From positions 2,609,055-2,615,309 of the forward strand of contig KE356579.1 in NCBI GenBank assembly GCA_000416085.1: a DNA stretch of 6,255 bases, read 5' to 3'. The position numbers and the translations under genes are program-made. Under the pieces are notes generated by a model. The model was not told the DNA's origin. It saw only the letters and a program-made list of their open reading frames with translations, and searched no databases. The first letter of the stretch is position 1, and each line of letters begins with the position of its first letter. Positions 1 to 5,389 of this stretch are shown piece after piece. The DNA comes from a halophilic archaeon J07HX64. GTDB taxonomy: Archaea; Halobacteriota; Halobacteria; Halobacteriales; Haloarculaceae.

Positions 1-1
1 G

Positions 2-766
2 CTCGACAGGCGCGAGTGTGAGGTGTTCGAGGCGGTCGGTCAGATGGTCGCGAGCGGACTCAACGCCGTCGAGACAAAACAGGTGCTCACCGCGGACCGT
101 GTGACCGAACTCGGGTTCGAGATAACCGACAGCAGTTTCCCGCTGACCGACCTGGCGATGCGGGCAGACGGGGCGCTTAGCTACAACGGCGCCACCCTGG
201 AGGACGGAGACTCGTTTCGGCTGTTCGTCACACTTTCGAACGTGGACGCCGACAAGTCGTTCGACGCGATACTCTCCGCCTGTGACGGTCTCGAGGACGG
301 GTACGTCATCGCCAGACAGAACGGAACGATCGCGACCTCGCTCGCGCTGTCTGACAGACACCCGTTCGGTGAACTCGCGGAGTACGGCGCGACGCTACAG
401 GACCTGTCGGCGTCGGGCAGTTCGGGAACCGCACAGCTCCACATCGACCTGCCTGTCGAGGGTGACTCCCGGTCTGTGCTGTCGACGCTGAAGGACAGAT
501 ACAGCGGGGTGAGCCTCATCCGACAGCGCGACCGCGAGCGCGAGCCACAGCCCACCACCGCGTTCACCACTGCCGTCGCGGACCGACTAACCGACCGACA
601 GTTCACGGCACTGGAGACGGCGTACCTCAGTAACTACTTCGAGTTCCCCCGCCCCGTCTCCGGTGAGGAACTCGCCGAGTCGATGAGTATCTCGCGACAG
701 ACCTACCACCAGCATCTCCGGGCCGCACAGCGGAAACTCCTCGAGGAGTTCTTCGAGTCGAACTGA
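2..766 (+). CDS. Bat-like transcriptional regulator, C-terminal part (5'-partial)
   Basis: The frame is open from the first bases of the window (LDRRECEV... before the GTG at 23), so the gene is truncated by the window edge and 23 is not its real start. The visible 254 residues begin with a helix (to about residue 27) resembling the end of a GAF sensor domain. A middle region (about 28-175) corresponds to the mixed alpha/beta domain that precedes the HTH in bacterio-opsin activator (Bat) proteins. The last 57 residues or so, from LTDRQFTALETAYL through FEFPRPVSGEELAESM to RQTYHQHLRAAQRKL, match the HTH_10 family closely. HTH_10 proteins are DNA-binding regulators, and the upstream GAF or PAS domains usually sense redox, light or small ligands; the signal here cannot be seen. 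No terminator-like T-run follows the stop, and the next gene has its own promoter. The family call is secure; the regulated genes are unknown. Confidence 0.9.
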   Translation, partial: LDRRECEVFEAVGQMVASGLNAVETKQVLTADRVTELGFEITDSSFPLTDLAMRADGALSYNGATLEDGDSFRLFVTLSNVDADKSFDAILSACDGLEDGYVIARQNGTIATSLALSDRHPFGELAEYGATLQDLSASGSSGTAQLHIDLPVEGDSRSVLSTLKDRYSGVSLIRQRDREREPQPTTAFTTAVADRLTDRQFTALETAYLSNYFEFPRPVSGEELAESMSISRQTYHQHLRAAQRKLLEEFFESN

Positions 767-826
767 CAGCCCGGCGGCGACCCCCTGACTCTGACCCAGT
801 CTGGAGACCGACGGCCGACCATGACG

Positions 827-835
827 TTTTACTTA
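827..835 (+). promoter_or_regulatory. TATA-like box for the membrane protein gene at 856
   Basis: The A/T-rich string TTTTACTTA stands out in a GC-rich gap, with its centre about 25 nt before the ATG at 856. At normal archaeal spacing this puts the transcription start at or within a few bases of the ATG, so the mRNA is probably leaderless. No Shine-Dalgarno sequence precedes the ATG. Inferred from spacing and composition only. Confidence 0.5.
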
Positions 836-855
836 CTACCAGACGAACCCCCGGT

Positions 856-1326
856 ATGTTCCAGGATGTCGGAAAGTTTCAGGTGTTTCTCGGGTTCCTC
901 GGAGCCATCGGGGTAATCGCGGTGGCGGTCTCCTTTGGAGCGGTGTTCGTCGTCCTGACCGGTGGCACCGACGGCGGCGGTGAGGCGGCGAGTTTCCCCG
1001 AAGGGTTCGGTTGCGACCAGTTCAACGGTGATCCGAATATCGGGCACGAGGCCAACTACGGCATCACACAGAACGTGACACGCCGTGTACTCGATTCGGT
1101 CCAGGGTGGTCTCAGCGGCGGTGGGTTCGAGCTATCGTTCAACATGTCGGACCCGACTGTGCTCAACGCCTCGGCGCGTCACCCCGACGGGACACCCCTT
1201 TCACTCGAAACCCGTAACGCGACGGTCACAGTTAGTGACAACAGCACAGATTCGTTCCGGCTCTGGATCGACAGCGCGGACAGAGGGGTCATAACCAGGA
1301 CGGAGCTCGATATCTGTCCGCCCTGA
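856..1326 (+). CDS. Small single-pass membrane protein with glycosylation-rich exported domain, unknown function
   Basis: I do not recognise a named family. The 156-residue protein opens with a short polar stretch, then a strongly hydrophobic segment (about residues 9-34, FLGFLGAIGVIAVAV...FVVL) that should be a membrane anchor or uncleaved signal. A Gly-rich linker (36-43) follows, then a polar, probably extracellular domain. That domain has five N-X-S/T sequons, at N73, N96, N104, N121 and N129, as expected of a haloarchaeal surface glycoprotein. Two cysteines, C53 just after the linker and C154 three residues from the end, could form a disulfide tying the domain ends together. There is no lipobox at the anchor and no catalytic motif. 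The ATG at 856 is supported by a TATA-like element 25 nt upstream. It could be a surface or cell-envelope accessory protein; this is inference. Confidence 0.75.
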   Translation: MFQDVGKFQVFLGFLGAIGVIAVAVSFGAVFVVLTGGTDGGGEAASFPEGFGCDQFNGDPNIGHEANYGITQNVTRRVLDSVQGGLSGGGFELSFNMSDPTVLNASARHPDGTPLSLETRNATVTVSDNSTDSFRLWIDSADRGVITRTELDICPP

Positions 1327-1551
1327 AACCGCTGGCCGCGCCGCGCGGGACAAACTGAGGCCGCTGCTCGTGCCGTCACAGACAGTTGACTCCTCTATCC
1401 GTATTAGATCGGCAGGTTCGGAGCCAGTAGCGGAAAGCCCTGTGAGGCCAGGGAGACAGGCATCGTCGTCCCGTCGATGGGTTCGCGACCGGGGATAGCC
1501 GACTGGTCAGGGAGAATCTATAAGTACTCGGCATACGCAGAGTGAAATGCT
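1327..1551. other. Intergenic region with two short inverted repeats
   Basis: No coding frame with haloarchaeal character is visible in these 225 bases. Two short inverted repeats occur. One is CCGCG-CCG-CGCGG at 1336-1348, just after the stop of the membrane protein gene. The other is CCCTG-TGAGGC-CAGGG at 1438-1453. The first could act in 3'-end formation but lacks the T-rich tract usual for archaeal terminators, and both may be chance in GC-rich DNA. The right end carries the promoter of the gene at 1552. Confidence 0.4.
1517..1525 (+). promoter_or_regulatory. TATA box for the gene at 1552
   Basis: TCTATAAGT is the best TATA match in the window. Its centre lies about 30 nt before the ATG at 1552, predicting transcription to start only a few bases before the start codon. 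No Shine-Dalgarno-like sequence follows, so a leaderless or nearly leaderless transcript is likely. This supports the first ATG (1552) over the in-frame ATG at 1585. Confidence 0.6.
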
Positions 1552-1962
1552 ATGGACCGAATACAGGACGGTCGTCGAGACATAATGATCCACGGTAACG
1601 CATCGTTCGAGGACCTACCGATAGACGGTCTCTCGGAGGACGAGCTGAAGGTCGCCGGCGCGGAGCGGTTCGTGCCCTACCAGATGAGCGGTCCAAAGAT
1701 CTACCCCGGTGATGTCCTCGTCGGCATCGTCGACGGGGATGTCGAGTTCGGCGAACTCATCTACGACAAGATCGACGACGGGGTGCTCGTTGTCTCACTC
1801 AACACCGGAGAGGTGGAGTTCATCTCTGACAGTCAGTTTGCGAGGCGGTTCTACTCGCACGAGATTCACATCTACGACGACATAACTCGGGAGGCGCCTG
1901 ATTGGGACACCGAGTTCAAGCAGTCGGAGATCGAGCGACCCGAGATCAGCCGCGCCCGGTAA
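1552..1962 (+). CDS. Acidic 136-residue protein of unknown function
   Basis: I do not recognise a family. The protein has roughly twice as many Asp/Glu as Arg/Lys, normal for a haloarchaeal cytoplasmic protein, with no signal peptide, membrane segment or cysteine. Residues 34-110 alternate hydrophobic and polar positions (YPGDVLVGIVDGDVEFGELIY, DDGVLVVSLNTGEVEFIS), suggesting a compact beta-rich domain. The N-terminus (about 15-33) and C-terminus (about 111-136) look like polar, flexible tails. The start at 1552 fits the TATA box at 1517-1525; an alternative in-frame ATG at 1585 would remove 11 residues. The gene converges on the OLD-family ATPase gene with about 200 bp between the stops, so the two are not co-transcribed and a shared function cannot be inferred from position. 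That it is a real gene is supported by promoter, composition and an uninterrupted frame; the function is open. Confidence 0.75.
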   Translation: MDRIQDGRRDIMIHGNASFEDLPIDGLSEDELKVAGAERFVPYQMSGPKIYPGDVLVGIVDGDVEFGELIYDKIDDGVLVVSLNTGEVEFISDSQFARRFYSHEIHIYDDITREAPDWDTEFKQSEIERPEISRAR

Positions 1963-1983
1963 CGACACCGCCGGTCCGGTTCC

Positions 1984-2017
1984 CTTCGAACACACCTTGG
2001 AGTTCTCTTCGAACACA
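1984..2017. repeat. Direct repeat pair CTTCGAACACA
   Basis: The 11-base string CTTCGAACACA occurs at 1984-1994 and again at 2007-2017, with starts 23 bases apart, in the convergent junction between the genes ending at 1962 and 2165. It contains the palindromic core TTCGAA. The pair lies directly before the hairpin at 2020-2042. It may be the remnant of a small duplication or a paired protein site; nothing else indicates which. Confidence 0.55.
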
Positions 2018-2019
2018 GA

Positions 2020-2042
2020 TCCGGAGAGTGCAAACTCCCGGA
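2020..2042 (+). terminator. Hairpin with GCAA tetraloop in convergent junction, candidate 3'-end element
   Basis: TCCGG (2020-2024), a bulged A (2025) and GAGT (2026-2029) pair with ACTC (2034-2037) and CCGGA (2038-2042) around the loop GCAA (2030-2033). This is a nine-base-pair stem with one bulge and, in a plus-strand transcript, a GNRA-type loop. It lies 58 nt past the stop at 1962 and 123 nt past the minus-strand stop at 2165, so it could stabilise or define 3' ends of both transcripts. There is no following T-run, so termination proper is only a possibility. Confidence 0.4.
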
Positions 2043-2164
2043 CGGGGCGTGGGGTGGACGCTGTCGGGCGGAAGTAGGTAGCACAGCGAGTCCGTCCTGG
2101 TCCGGGTGTGGACCCGGTGAACGGGCGACTGCTCGGCGGATCTGGGTCGTGAGTGTCGGCAGTC

Positions 2165-4102
2165 TCAGCCAAACAGCGAGCCCAGAAACGAGGTGTCCCG
2201 AACCTGGACACTGTCAAACGACTGGAGCACGTTGTTGAGGTCGGTGAACAGGCGGGTGAACCTGCGCCGGGTCTCCTTATCGAGTTCGTCGAGTCCGTCG
2301 CGGTTGCGCTGCAGGTACAGCGCAGGCTCGTCACGGTCGAACTCGCCCCCGTTGACCTCGTGTTCCTCGAAGTATCGCCGGAGTTGCCGGACGATAGACC
2401 CGTCACCGTCGAGCTCCGCCGGGGTGACCTGGTCCGGAACGGCACTGTTCCCGGTGATCGCTGTCGCGTATGCCCCGTTCACCAGTTCGAGGTAGAACTC
2501 CGTGGAGAGCACATCCTCGATAGTGGCGTCGTCGCTACTGCTGTACTCGTTTGTGAGCCTCACCGGGAGGTCGATCAGGTCGCTGTCGGTTTCACCCCGG
2601 CTGCGGGCCGGCTTTTTCCACTCGGGCTGGTCGTTCAGCAGTGCGGCCACATCGAGTCGGTCCTCGCCGAAAAGCGAGATGAACGTCCCGACGTTGCCGG
2701 GGTGGTTGACCGGGATGACCGTCCACCGGCTGTCGAGCCCCTCTTTCTCGGCGTTCCGGAGCATCTGTGAGAGCACGTACAGGAACACGTGGTCGGCTTT
2801 CTGCTCGACCAGCAGTGTCTGTGGGTACACCAGAAGCGTGTCCATGAGGTCGAACTCGAAGACGTTCCGGAGCGGGAACCGGGTGTACGCGTCGGCCCGT
2901 GACACGTCGTCGACGATGTTTTGCTCGCCGGGTGGGTCCGGAAGCACCATCCTGACACGGTGGACCGATTCCTCGTCTATCATGAACGGGGAGTGTGCCG
3001 TGTAGACGCTGGTGTGTTTGGTCGCCAGTTCGGTCTGGAGGAACTCGAGGAACTCCTGTTTGGCCCGGGCGTGGAGGTTCAGCCCCGGTTCGTCCAGCAA
3101 CAACACCAGGTCGTCGGTCGACCGCTCCAGTTCCGAGAGCTGACAGAACGTAGAGAAAAACCGCCGGAACCCGTGGGAGCGGCCCTCGAACCCGACTGTG
3201 ACGTTCTGGTCGCGGTTCTCCACACGGATGTTGAGCACAGGCTCCTCGTCGGTGCCGGCGCGCTGGATGCGGATCCCGATGTCTCCGCTCTGGCTCCAGT
3301 AGCCCATCGCCTCCTCACTAACAGCCGCCGAGGCCGCCTCGAGTTCGGTCGTGGTTTCGCGCCAGTCCTCCACCTCGGCGAGACTGTCGAGGTCGAGCCC
3401 GGCGACGGCGAGCAGGGAGAGAAACACCCGGTCGCCCGGCGAGAGGTCGCCACTGTCGCGGCGGTCGAGCATCGCCTCCACGTTGATTGTGCCGTTCATC
3501 ACCGAGTACTCCCCGATGAAGCGGAACCCCGGGAGCCGGTTGGATAGCAGCTCTGTCCCCATACTCGAGACGATAACCTCCGGGAACCCCCCACCGAGCG
3601 CAGCCTCGAGATCCTGTCGTGTCACCGCCGACAGCTCGGCAAACGTGTCGACGTTCGCGAGCTCGGAGTCGATCTCGGCGTCGAACTCGTGAGCGACGCG
3701 GACGTACTCCAGACAGGCCGCCTCGTCGAGATCAACCTCCCAGTGGCGCTCGTTCGCGTAGTCCATGTGGACCGTCACCTCGCGGTCACCGACGATACCC
3801 TCGGTGAACGCTTCCTCGATGGCGGCCACGTCGTCGTCCTCGAGCCTGAAACGACCGCTGGCGACGGTCGCCGGCTCGTCCTCGTGCTGGTTGCTGTACT
3901 CGGGCCAGTCCTCCCGTGGGTACTCGGCGTAGGGAACGTACTCGCCGGTACCGTACGCGGGGTTGATCTTCTCGGCGGCCCGCATGAACGCCGTCTTGCC
4001 AGACTCGTTTCTGCCAACGAGACAGGTGAGATCGTCGAGCTCAACCCAACCAGTATCACTCAGGCTCCTGTAGTTTTGTACGCGAAGTTCAGTTAGATCC
4101 AT
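2165..4102 (-). CDS. OLD-family ATPase with degenerate TOPRIM region
   Basis: An ATPase of the OLD (overcoming lysogenization defect) family, which joins an SMC/ABC-like ATPase to a TOPRIM nuclease and is often linked to phage defence or DNA repair. Counting from the GTG at 4105 (646 residues), the start MDLTELRVQNYRSL is typical. Walker A is GRNESGKT (31-38), a signature-like RSHGFRRFF lies at 309-317, Walker B is LLLDEPGLNLH (335-345, D338/E339), and the switch His is in YTAHSPFMID (H371). The TOPRIM region begins at LLVEQKADHVFL (431-442), keeping Glu434 but with Gln in place of the usual Gly. The expected LLDxD strand reads ALLNDQ (489-493), while the later IED motif (ATIEDVL, 527-533) is kept. 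ATPase function is therefore likely; nuclease activity is doubtful. GTG at 4105 and ATG at 4102 are adjacent in frame, and I prefer ATG 4102 given the leaderless promoter. No GajB-like helicase lies beside it. Confidence 0.88.
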   Translation of the reverse strand: MDLTELRVQNYRSLSDTGWVELDDLTCLVGRNESGKTAFMRAAEKINPAYGTGEYVPYAEYPREDWPEYSNQHEDEPATVASGRFRLEDDDVAAIEEAFTEGIVGDREVTVHMDYANERHWEVDLDEAACLEYVRVAHEFDAEIDSELANVDTFAELSAVTRQDLEAALGGGFPEVIVSSMGTELLSNRLPGFRFIGEYSVMNGTINVEAMLDRRDSGDLSPGDRVFLSLLAVAGLDLDSLAEVEDWRETTTELEAASAAVSEEAMGYWSQSGDIGIRIQRAGTDEEPVLNIRVENRDQNVTVGFEGRSHGFRRFFSTFCQLSELERSTDDLVLLLDEPGLNLHARAKQEFLEFLQTELATKHTSVYTAHSPFMIDEESVHRVRMVLPDPPGEQNIVDDVSRADAYTRFPLRNVFEFDLMDTLLVYPQTLLVEQKADHVFLYVLSQMLRNAEKEGLDSRWTVIPVNHPGNVGTFISLFGEDRLDVAALLNDQPEWKKPARSRGETDSDLIDLPVRLTNEYSSSDDATIEDVLSTEFYLELVNGAYATAITGNSAVPDQVTPAELDGDGSIVRQLRRYFEEHEVNGGEFDRDEPALYLQRNRDGLDELDKETRRRFTRLFTDLNNVLQSFDSVQVRDTSFLGSLFG

Positions 4103-4125
4103 CACTCGAAACTACGCGCGTCGGC

Positions 4126-4133
4126 AAATAAAG
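4126..4133 (-). promoter_or_regulatory. TATA-like box for the OLD-family gene
   Basis: Read on the minus strand this is CTTTATTT, the most A/T-rich stretch in the divergent region, centred about 27 nt before the ATG at 4102. It predicts transcription starting around 4102-4105, so the mRNA would be leaderless and begin at or next to the GTG/ATG pair. Inferred from spacing. Confidence 0.55.
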
Positions 4134-4140
4134 CTTGTAA

Positions 4141-4153
4141 CTGACAATGTCAG
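4141..4153. promoter_or_regulatory. Perfect palindrome upstream of the OLD promoter, candidate operator or activator site
   Basis: CTGACAATGTCAG is a perfect inverted repeat with two 6-base arms around a single central A. It lies about 8 bases upstream (in OLD gene orientation) of the TATA-like box, just beyond the expected BRE, where a dimeric regulator could recruit or hinder TFB/TBP. A second pair, AAAGCT at 4130-4135 and AGCTTT at 4152-4157, partly encloses it. The regulator is unknown, and no gene in the window can be assigned as its binder. Confidence 0.45.
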
Positions 4154-4260
4154 CTTTCAACGATGCGGTTGGGCCCTGCCGGACGGGGGCGATCACGCAA
4201 AGCACCGCCGCCTGTCGACACCCACAGAGTCAACTCAGCCCCCGTTTCCTGATACGTTCT

Positions 4261-4293
4261 GTCCCGTCCCGTCCCGCTTCGCTCGAGAGCGGG
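4261..4293. repeat. GTCCC triplet repeat and hairpin upstream of the Hsp20 gene
   Basis: Three exact tandem copies of GTCCC fill 4261-4275. They run into an inverted repeat: CCCGCT (4273-4278) pairs with AGCGGG (4288-4293) around a 9-base loop containing the palindrome CTCGAG. The block ends about 15 bases before the weak TATA-like sequence of the heat-shock gene. It could be a regulator site for that gene or a local slippage product. Confidence 0.4.
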
Positions 4294-4307
4294 GGCTAGC
4301 CTGCAAC

Positions 4308-4316
4308 AGTTAAGCC
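4308..4316 (+). promoter_or_regulatory. Weak TATA-like box for the Hsp20 gene
   Basis: AGTTAAGCC is the only A/T-leaning stretch at suitable distance, centred about 27 nt before the ATG at 4339. It predicts a leaderless transcript starting close to 4339 and argues against the upstream in-frame GTG at 4324, which would lie within the promoter. The match to a TATA box is poor, so expression may depend on an activator. Confidence 0.4.
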
Positions 4317-4338
4317 GCTGCCGGTGATACCAGCCGAT

Positions 4339-4731
4339 ATGAGCGACCGAGACGACCCGCTCGCCGAGATTGAGGCGCTGTTCGACCAGTTCACCGATTT
4401 CGGTACCACGATGTCAGCCGACATCCCGGTCGACGTACTCGACAGAGATGACGAGGTGGTCGTGCTCGCCGACCTGCCGGGGCGGGAGACCGGGGAGATA
4501 CAGCTGCGACTGGAGGACGAGCGGAGCCTCCAGATAGAGGCCCCTGCGCCGATAATAAAAGAGGGCCAGCACGTTGTTCGCGGGCGACCACGCACGGAGA
4601 TGAGCCGGTCGGTTCAGTTACCGGCGGCCGTCGACGAGAGCGATACCGAGGCGAGCTACGACCAGGGCGTGCTCACGGTGCGACTCGGCAAACCCGGCGA
4701 CAGGGAGAGCACCGATATCGAGGTGACCTGA
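4339..4731 (+). CDS. Hsp20/alpha-crystallin family small heat-shock protein
   Basis: An ATP-independent holdase chaperone that assembles into oligomers and binds unfolding cytoplasmic proteins. From the ATG at 4339 it is 130 residues, a normal size. A short N-terminal arm (1-27, EIEALFDQF) is followed by an alpha-crystallin domain (about 28-117) that starts at IPVDVLDRDDEVVVLADLPG. The family hallmark ends the domain: RSVQLPAAVDESDTEASYDQ followed by GVLTVRLGK (110-118). The C-terminal IEV (127-129) fits the I-x-I/V motif that docks into a neighbouring subunit. An in-frame GTG at 4324 would add five residues, but it overlaps the expected promoter, and the MSDRDD start is more natural. The gene is divergent from the OLD-family gene, and the BsuPI-type gene follows after 83 bp on the same strand. 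The family is certain; the trigger is not visible. Confidence 0.93.
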   Translation: MSDRDDPLAEIEALFDQFTDFGTTMSADIPVDVLDRDDEVVVLADLPGRETGEIQLRLEDERSLQIEAPAPIIKEGQHVVRGRPRTEMSRSVQLPAAVDESDTEASYDQGVLTVRLGKPGDRESTDIEVT

Positions 4732-4814
4732 GCTGTGGCGATAGTTCGGGGGACTGTCCTCACACACCGACCGTGGCGTCAGACCCAAACCCCACCCCAT
4801 CGTAGTTCCGGGCG

Positions 4815-5147
4815 ATGTCACTGGACACTACAGTTGATACAACAGTCGACGGGGATGTCGAGTTCGCGTTCGAGGTGACAAACAACGGTCCCGACGCCGT
4901 GGAGTTGACGTTCCGGAGCGGCAAGCGGGCAGACGTGGCCGTCACCGACACCGAAACCGGCGATGAGGTCTGGCGCTGGAGTCAGAACCGGATGTTCACC
5001 CAGGCTATCTCGACGATAAAACTCGAGAGCGGTGATACGTTCGACCGCACATTCACCTGGAGCGACCCGCCCACCGGCGGCTACGAGGCCGAGGCCGCGC
5101 TCGCGGCCAACCGGAGCGCCACCGCGAGCACCAGCTTCTCCGTCTGA
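4815..5147 (+). CDS. BsuPI-type domain protein (putative intracellular proteinase inhibitor fold)
   Basis: A 110-residue protein matching the BsuPI family, named after the Bacillus subtilis intracellular proteinase inhibitor, a small immunoglobulin-like beta sandwich. After VDGDVEFAFEVTNNG (11-25) come VELTFRSGKRADVAVTDTET (29-48) and the most diagnostic stretch, EVWRWSQNRMFTQA (51-64). The edge strand LESGDTFDRTFTW (70-82) and the PTGGYEAEAAL strand (86-96) complete the domain. There is no signal peptide, so it should act in the cytoplasm. Inhibitor activity is known for the founding member only; many relatives are uncharacterised. I see neither a convincing TATA box at -25 from the ATG nor a Shine-Dalgarno sequence, so it may be read through from the Hsp20 gene 83 bp upstream. 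If so, the pair would combine a chaperone with a possible protease modulator; this is inference. Confidence 0.82.
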   Translation: MSLDTTVDTTVDGDVEFAFEVTNNGPDAVELTFRSGKRADVAVTDTETGDEVWRWSQNRMFTQAISTIKLESGDTFDRTFTWSDPPTGGYEAEAALAANRSATASTSFSV

Positions 5148-5196
5148 AACCCGCACCAACAGACCCCCGAACCTGGTCCCGCGACGGCGGAGTGGT

Positions 5197-5209
5197 GCCC
5201 GTTCCGGGC
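5197..5209. other. GC-rich hairpin after the BsuPI-type gene
   Basis: GCCCG (5197-5201) and CGGGC (5205-5209) form a five-base-pair inverted repeat around TTC, 50 nt past the stop at 5147 and just before the tandem array. It may contribute to 3'-end structure of the plus-strand transcript. It is short and could be chance in such GC-rich DNA. Confidence 0.3.
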
Positions 5210-5210
5210 C

Positions 5211-5389
5211 CGTGCTGGCAGGTCGTCACCTCGCGCACTGTGCTGGTCGGTCGTCACCTCGCACACCGGGTCGGCCGGTCGTGGACGAGCACGTCGAGCG
5301 GATCGGTCGTCACCTCGCACACCGGGCCGGTCGGTCGTAGACGAGCACATCGAGCAGGTCAGTCGTGGACGAGCACGTCGAGCACGTCG
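5211..5389. repeat. Tandem array with 28-bp period overlapping the end of the TDP-enzyme gene
   Basis: Six contiguous 28-base units start at 5222, 5250, 5278, 5306, 5334 and 5362, preceded by a degenerate half unit (about 5211-5221, GTGCTGG shared). Every unit begins GTCGT. Two sequence types are present. Type P (5222, 5250, 5306) continues CACCTCGC; type Q (5278, 5334, 5362) continues with a GACGAGCAC core, so the order is P P Q P Q Q. The two central PQ pairs make a 56-base higher-order repeat, 5250-5305 against 5306-5361, differing at seven positions by my count. The last Q unit (5362-5389) is the coding end of the minus-strand TDP enzyme (LDVLVHD), and the other Q units are copies of that coding tail. 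There are no unique spacers, so this is not CRISPR. Confidence 0.85.

Noticed and set aside
181..606. Minus-strand 141-residue frame opposite the Bat-like regulator
   Set aside because: Ser/Arg-rich shadow of a well-supported regulator, with no promoter.
1327..1551. Possible tRNA or structured RNA in the gap
   Set aside because: Only short isolated inverted repeats are present. There is no cloverleaf, anticodon arm or T-loop consensus.
1795..2445. Minus-strand 216-residue frame across the 1963-2164 gap
   Set aside because: It has Ser/Thr/Arg-rich shadow composition and overlaps both the end of the 1552 gene and the end of the OLD gene.
2153..3547. Long plus-strand open frames opposite the OLD gene (2153-2770 and 2921-3547)
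   Set aside because: They are antisense shadows caused by GC-rich codon use. They have no promoter or recognisable domain and overlap clear ATPase motifs.
2165..4105. Gabija-type defence system, because of the OLD/GajA-like protein
   Set aside because: No UvrD-like GajB helicase lies on either side, and the TOPRIM DxD motif is not intact. A solitary OLD-family protein is the supportable call.
4324..4338. GTG at 4324 as the Hsp20 start
   Set aside because: It would lie within about 15 bases of the TATA-like box, upstream of the expected transcription start. The ATG at 4339 gives a natural N-terminus.
1729..4866. A 22-base identical string at 1729-1750 and 4845-4866
   Set aside because: Both copies are in frame and encode VDGDVEF with preferred haloarchaeal codons in unrelated proteins; the identity does not extend on either side. 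Coincidence is more likely than a repeat element.
5222..5389. Possible CRISPR array, because of 28-bp regular repeats
   Set aside because: Units are directly contiguous, with no unique spacers between conserved repeats, and one unit is the coding end of an enzyme gene. No cas genes are nearby.
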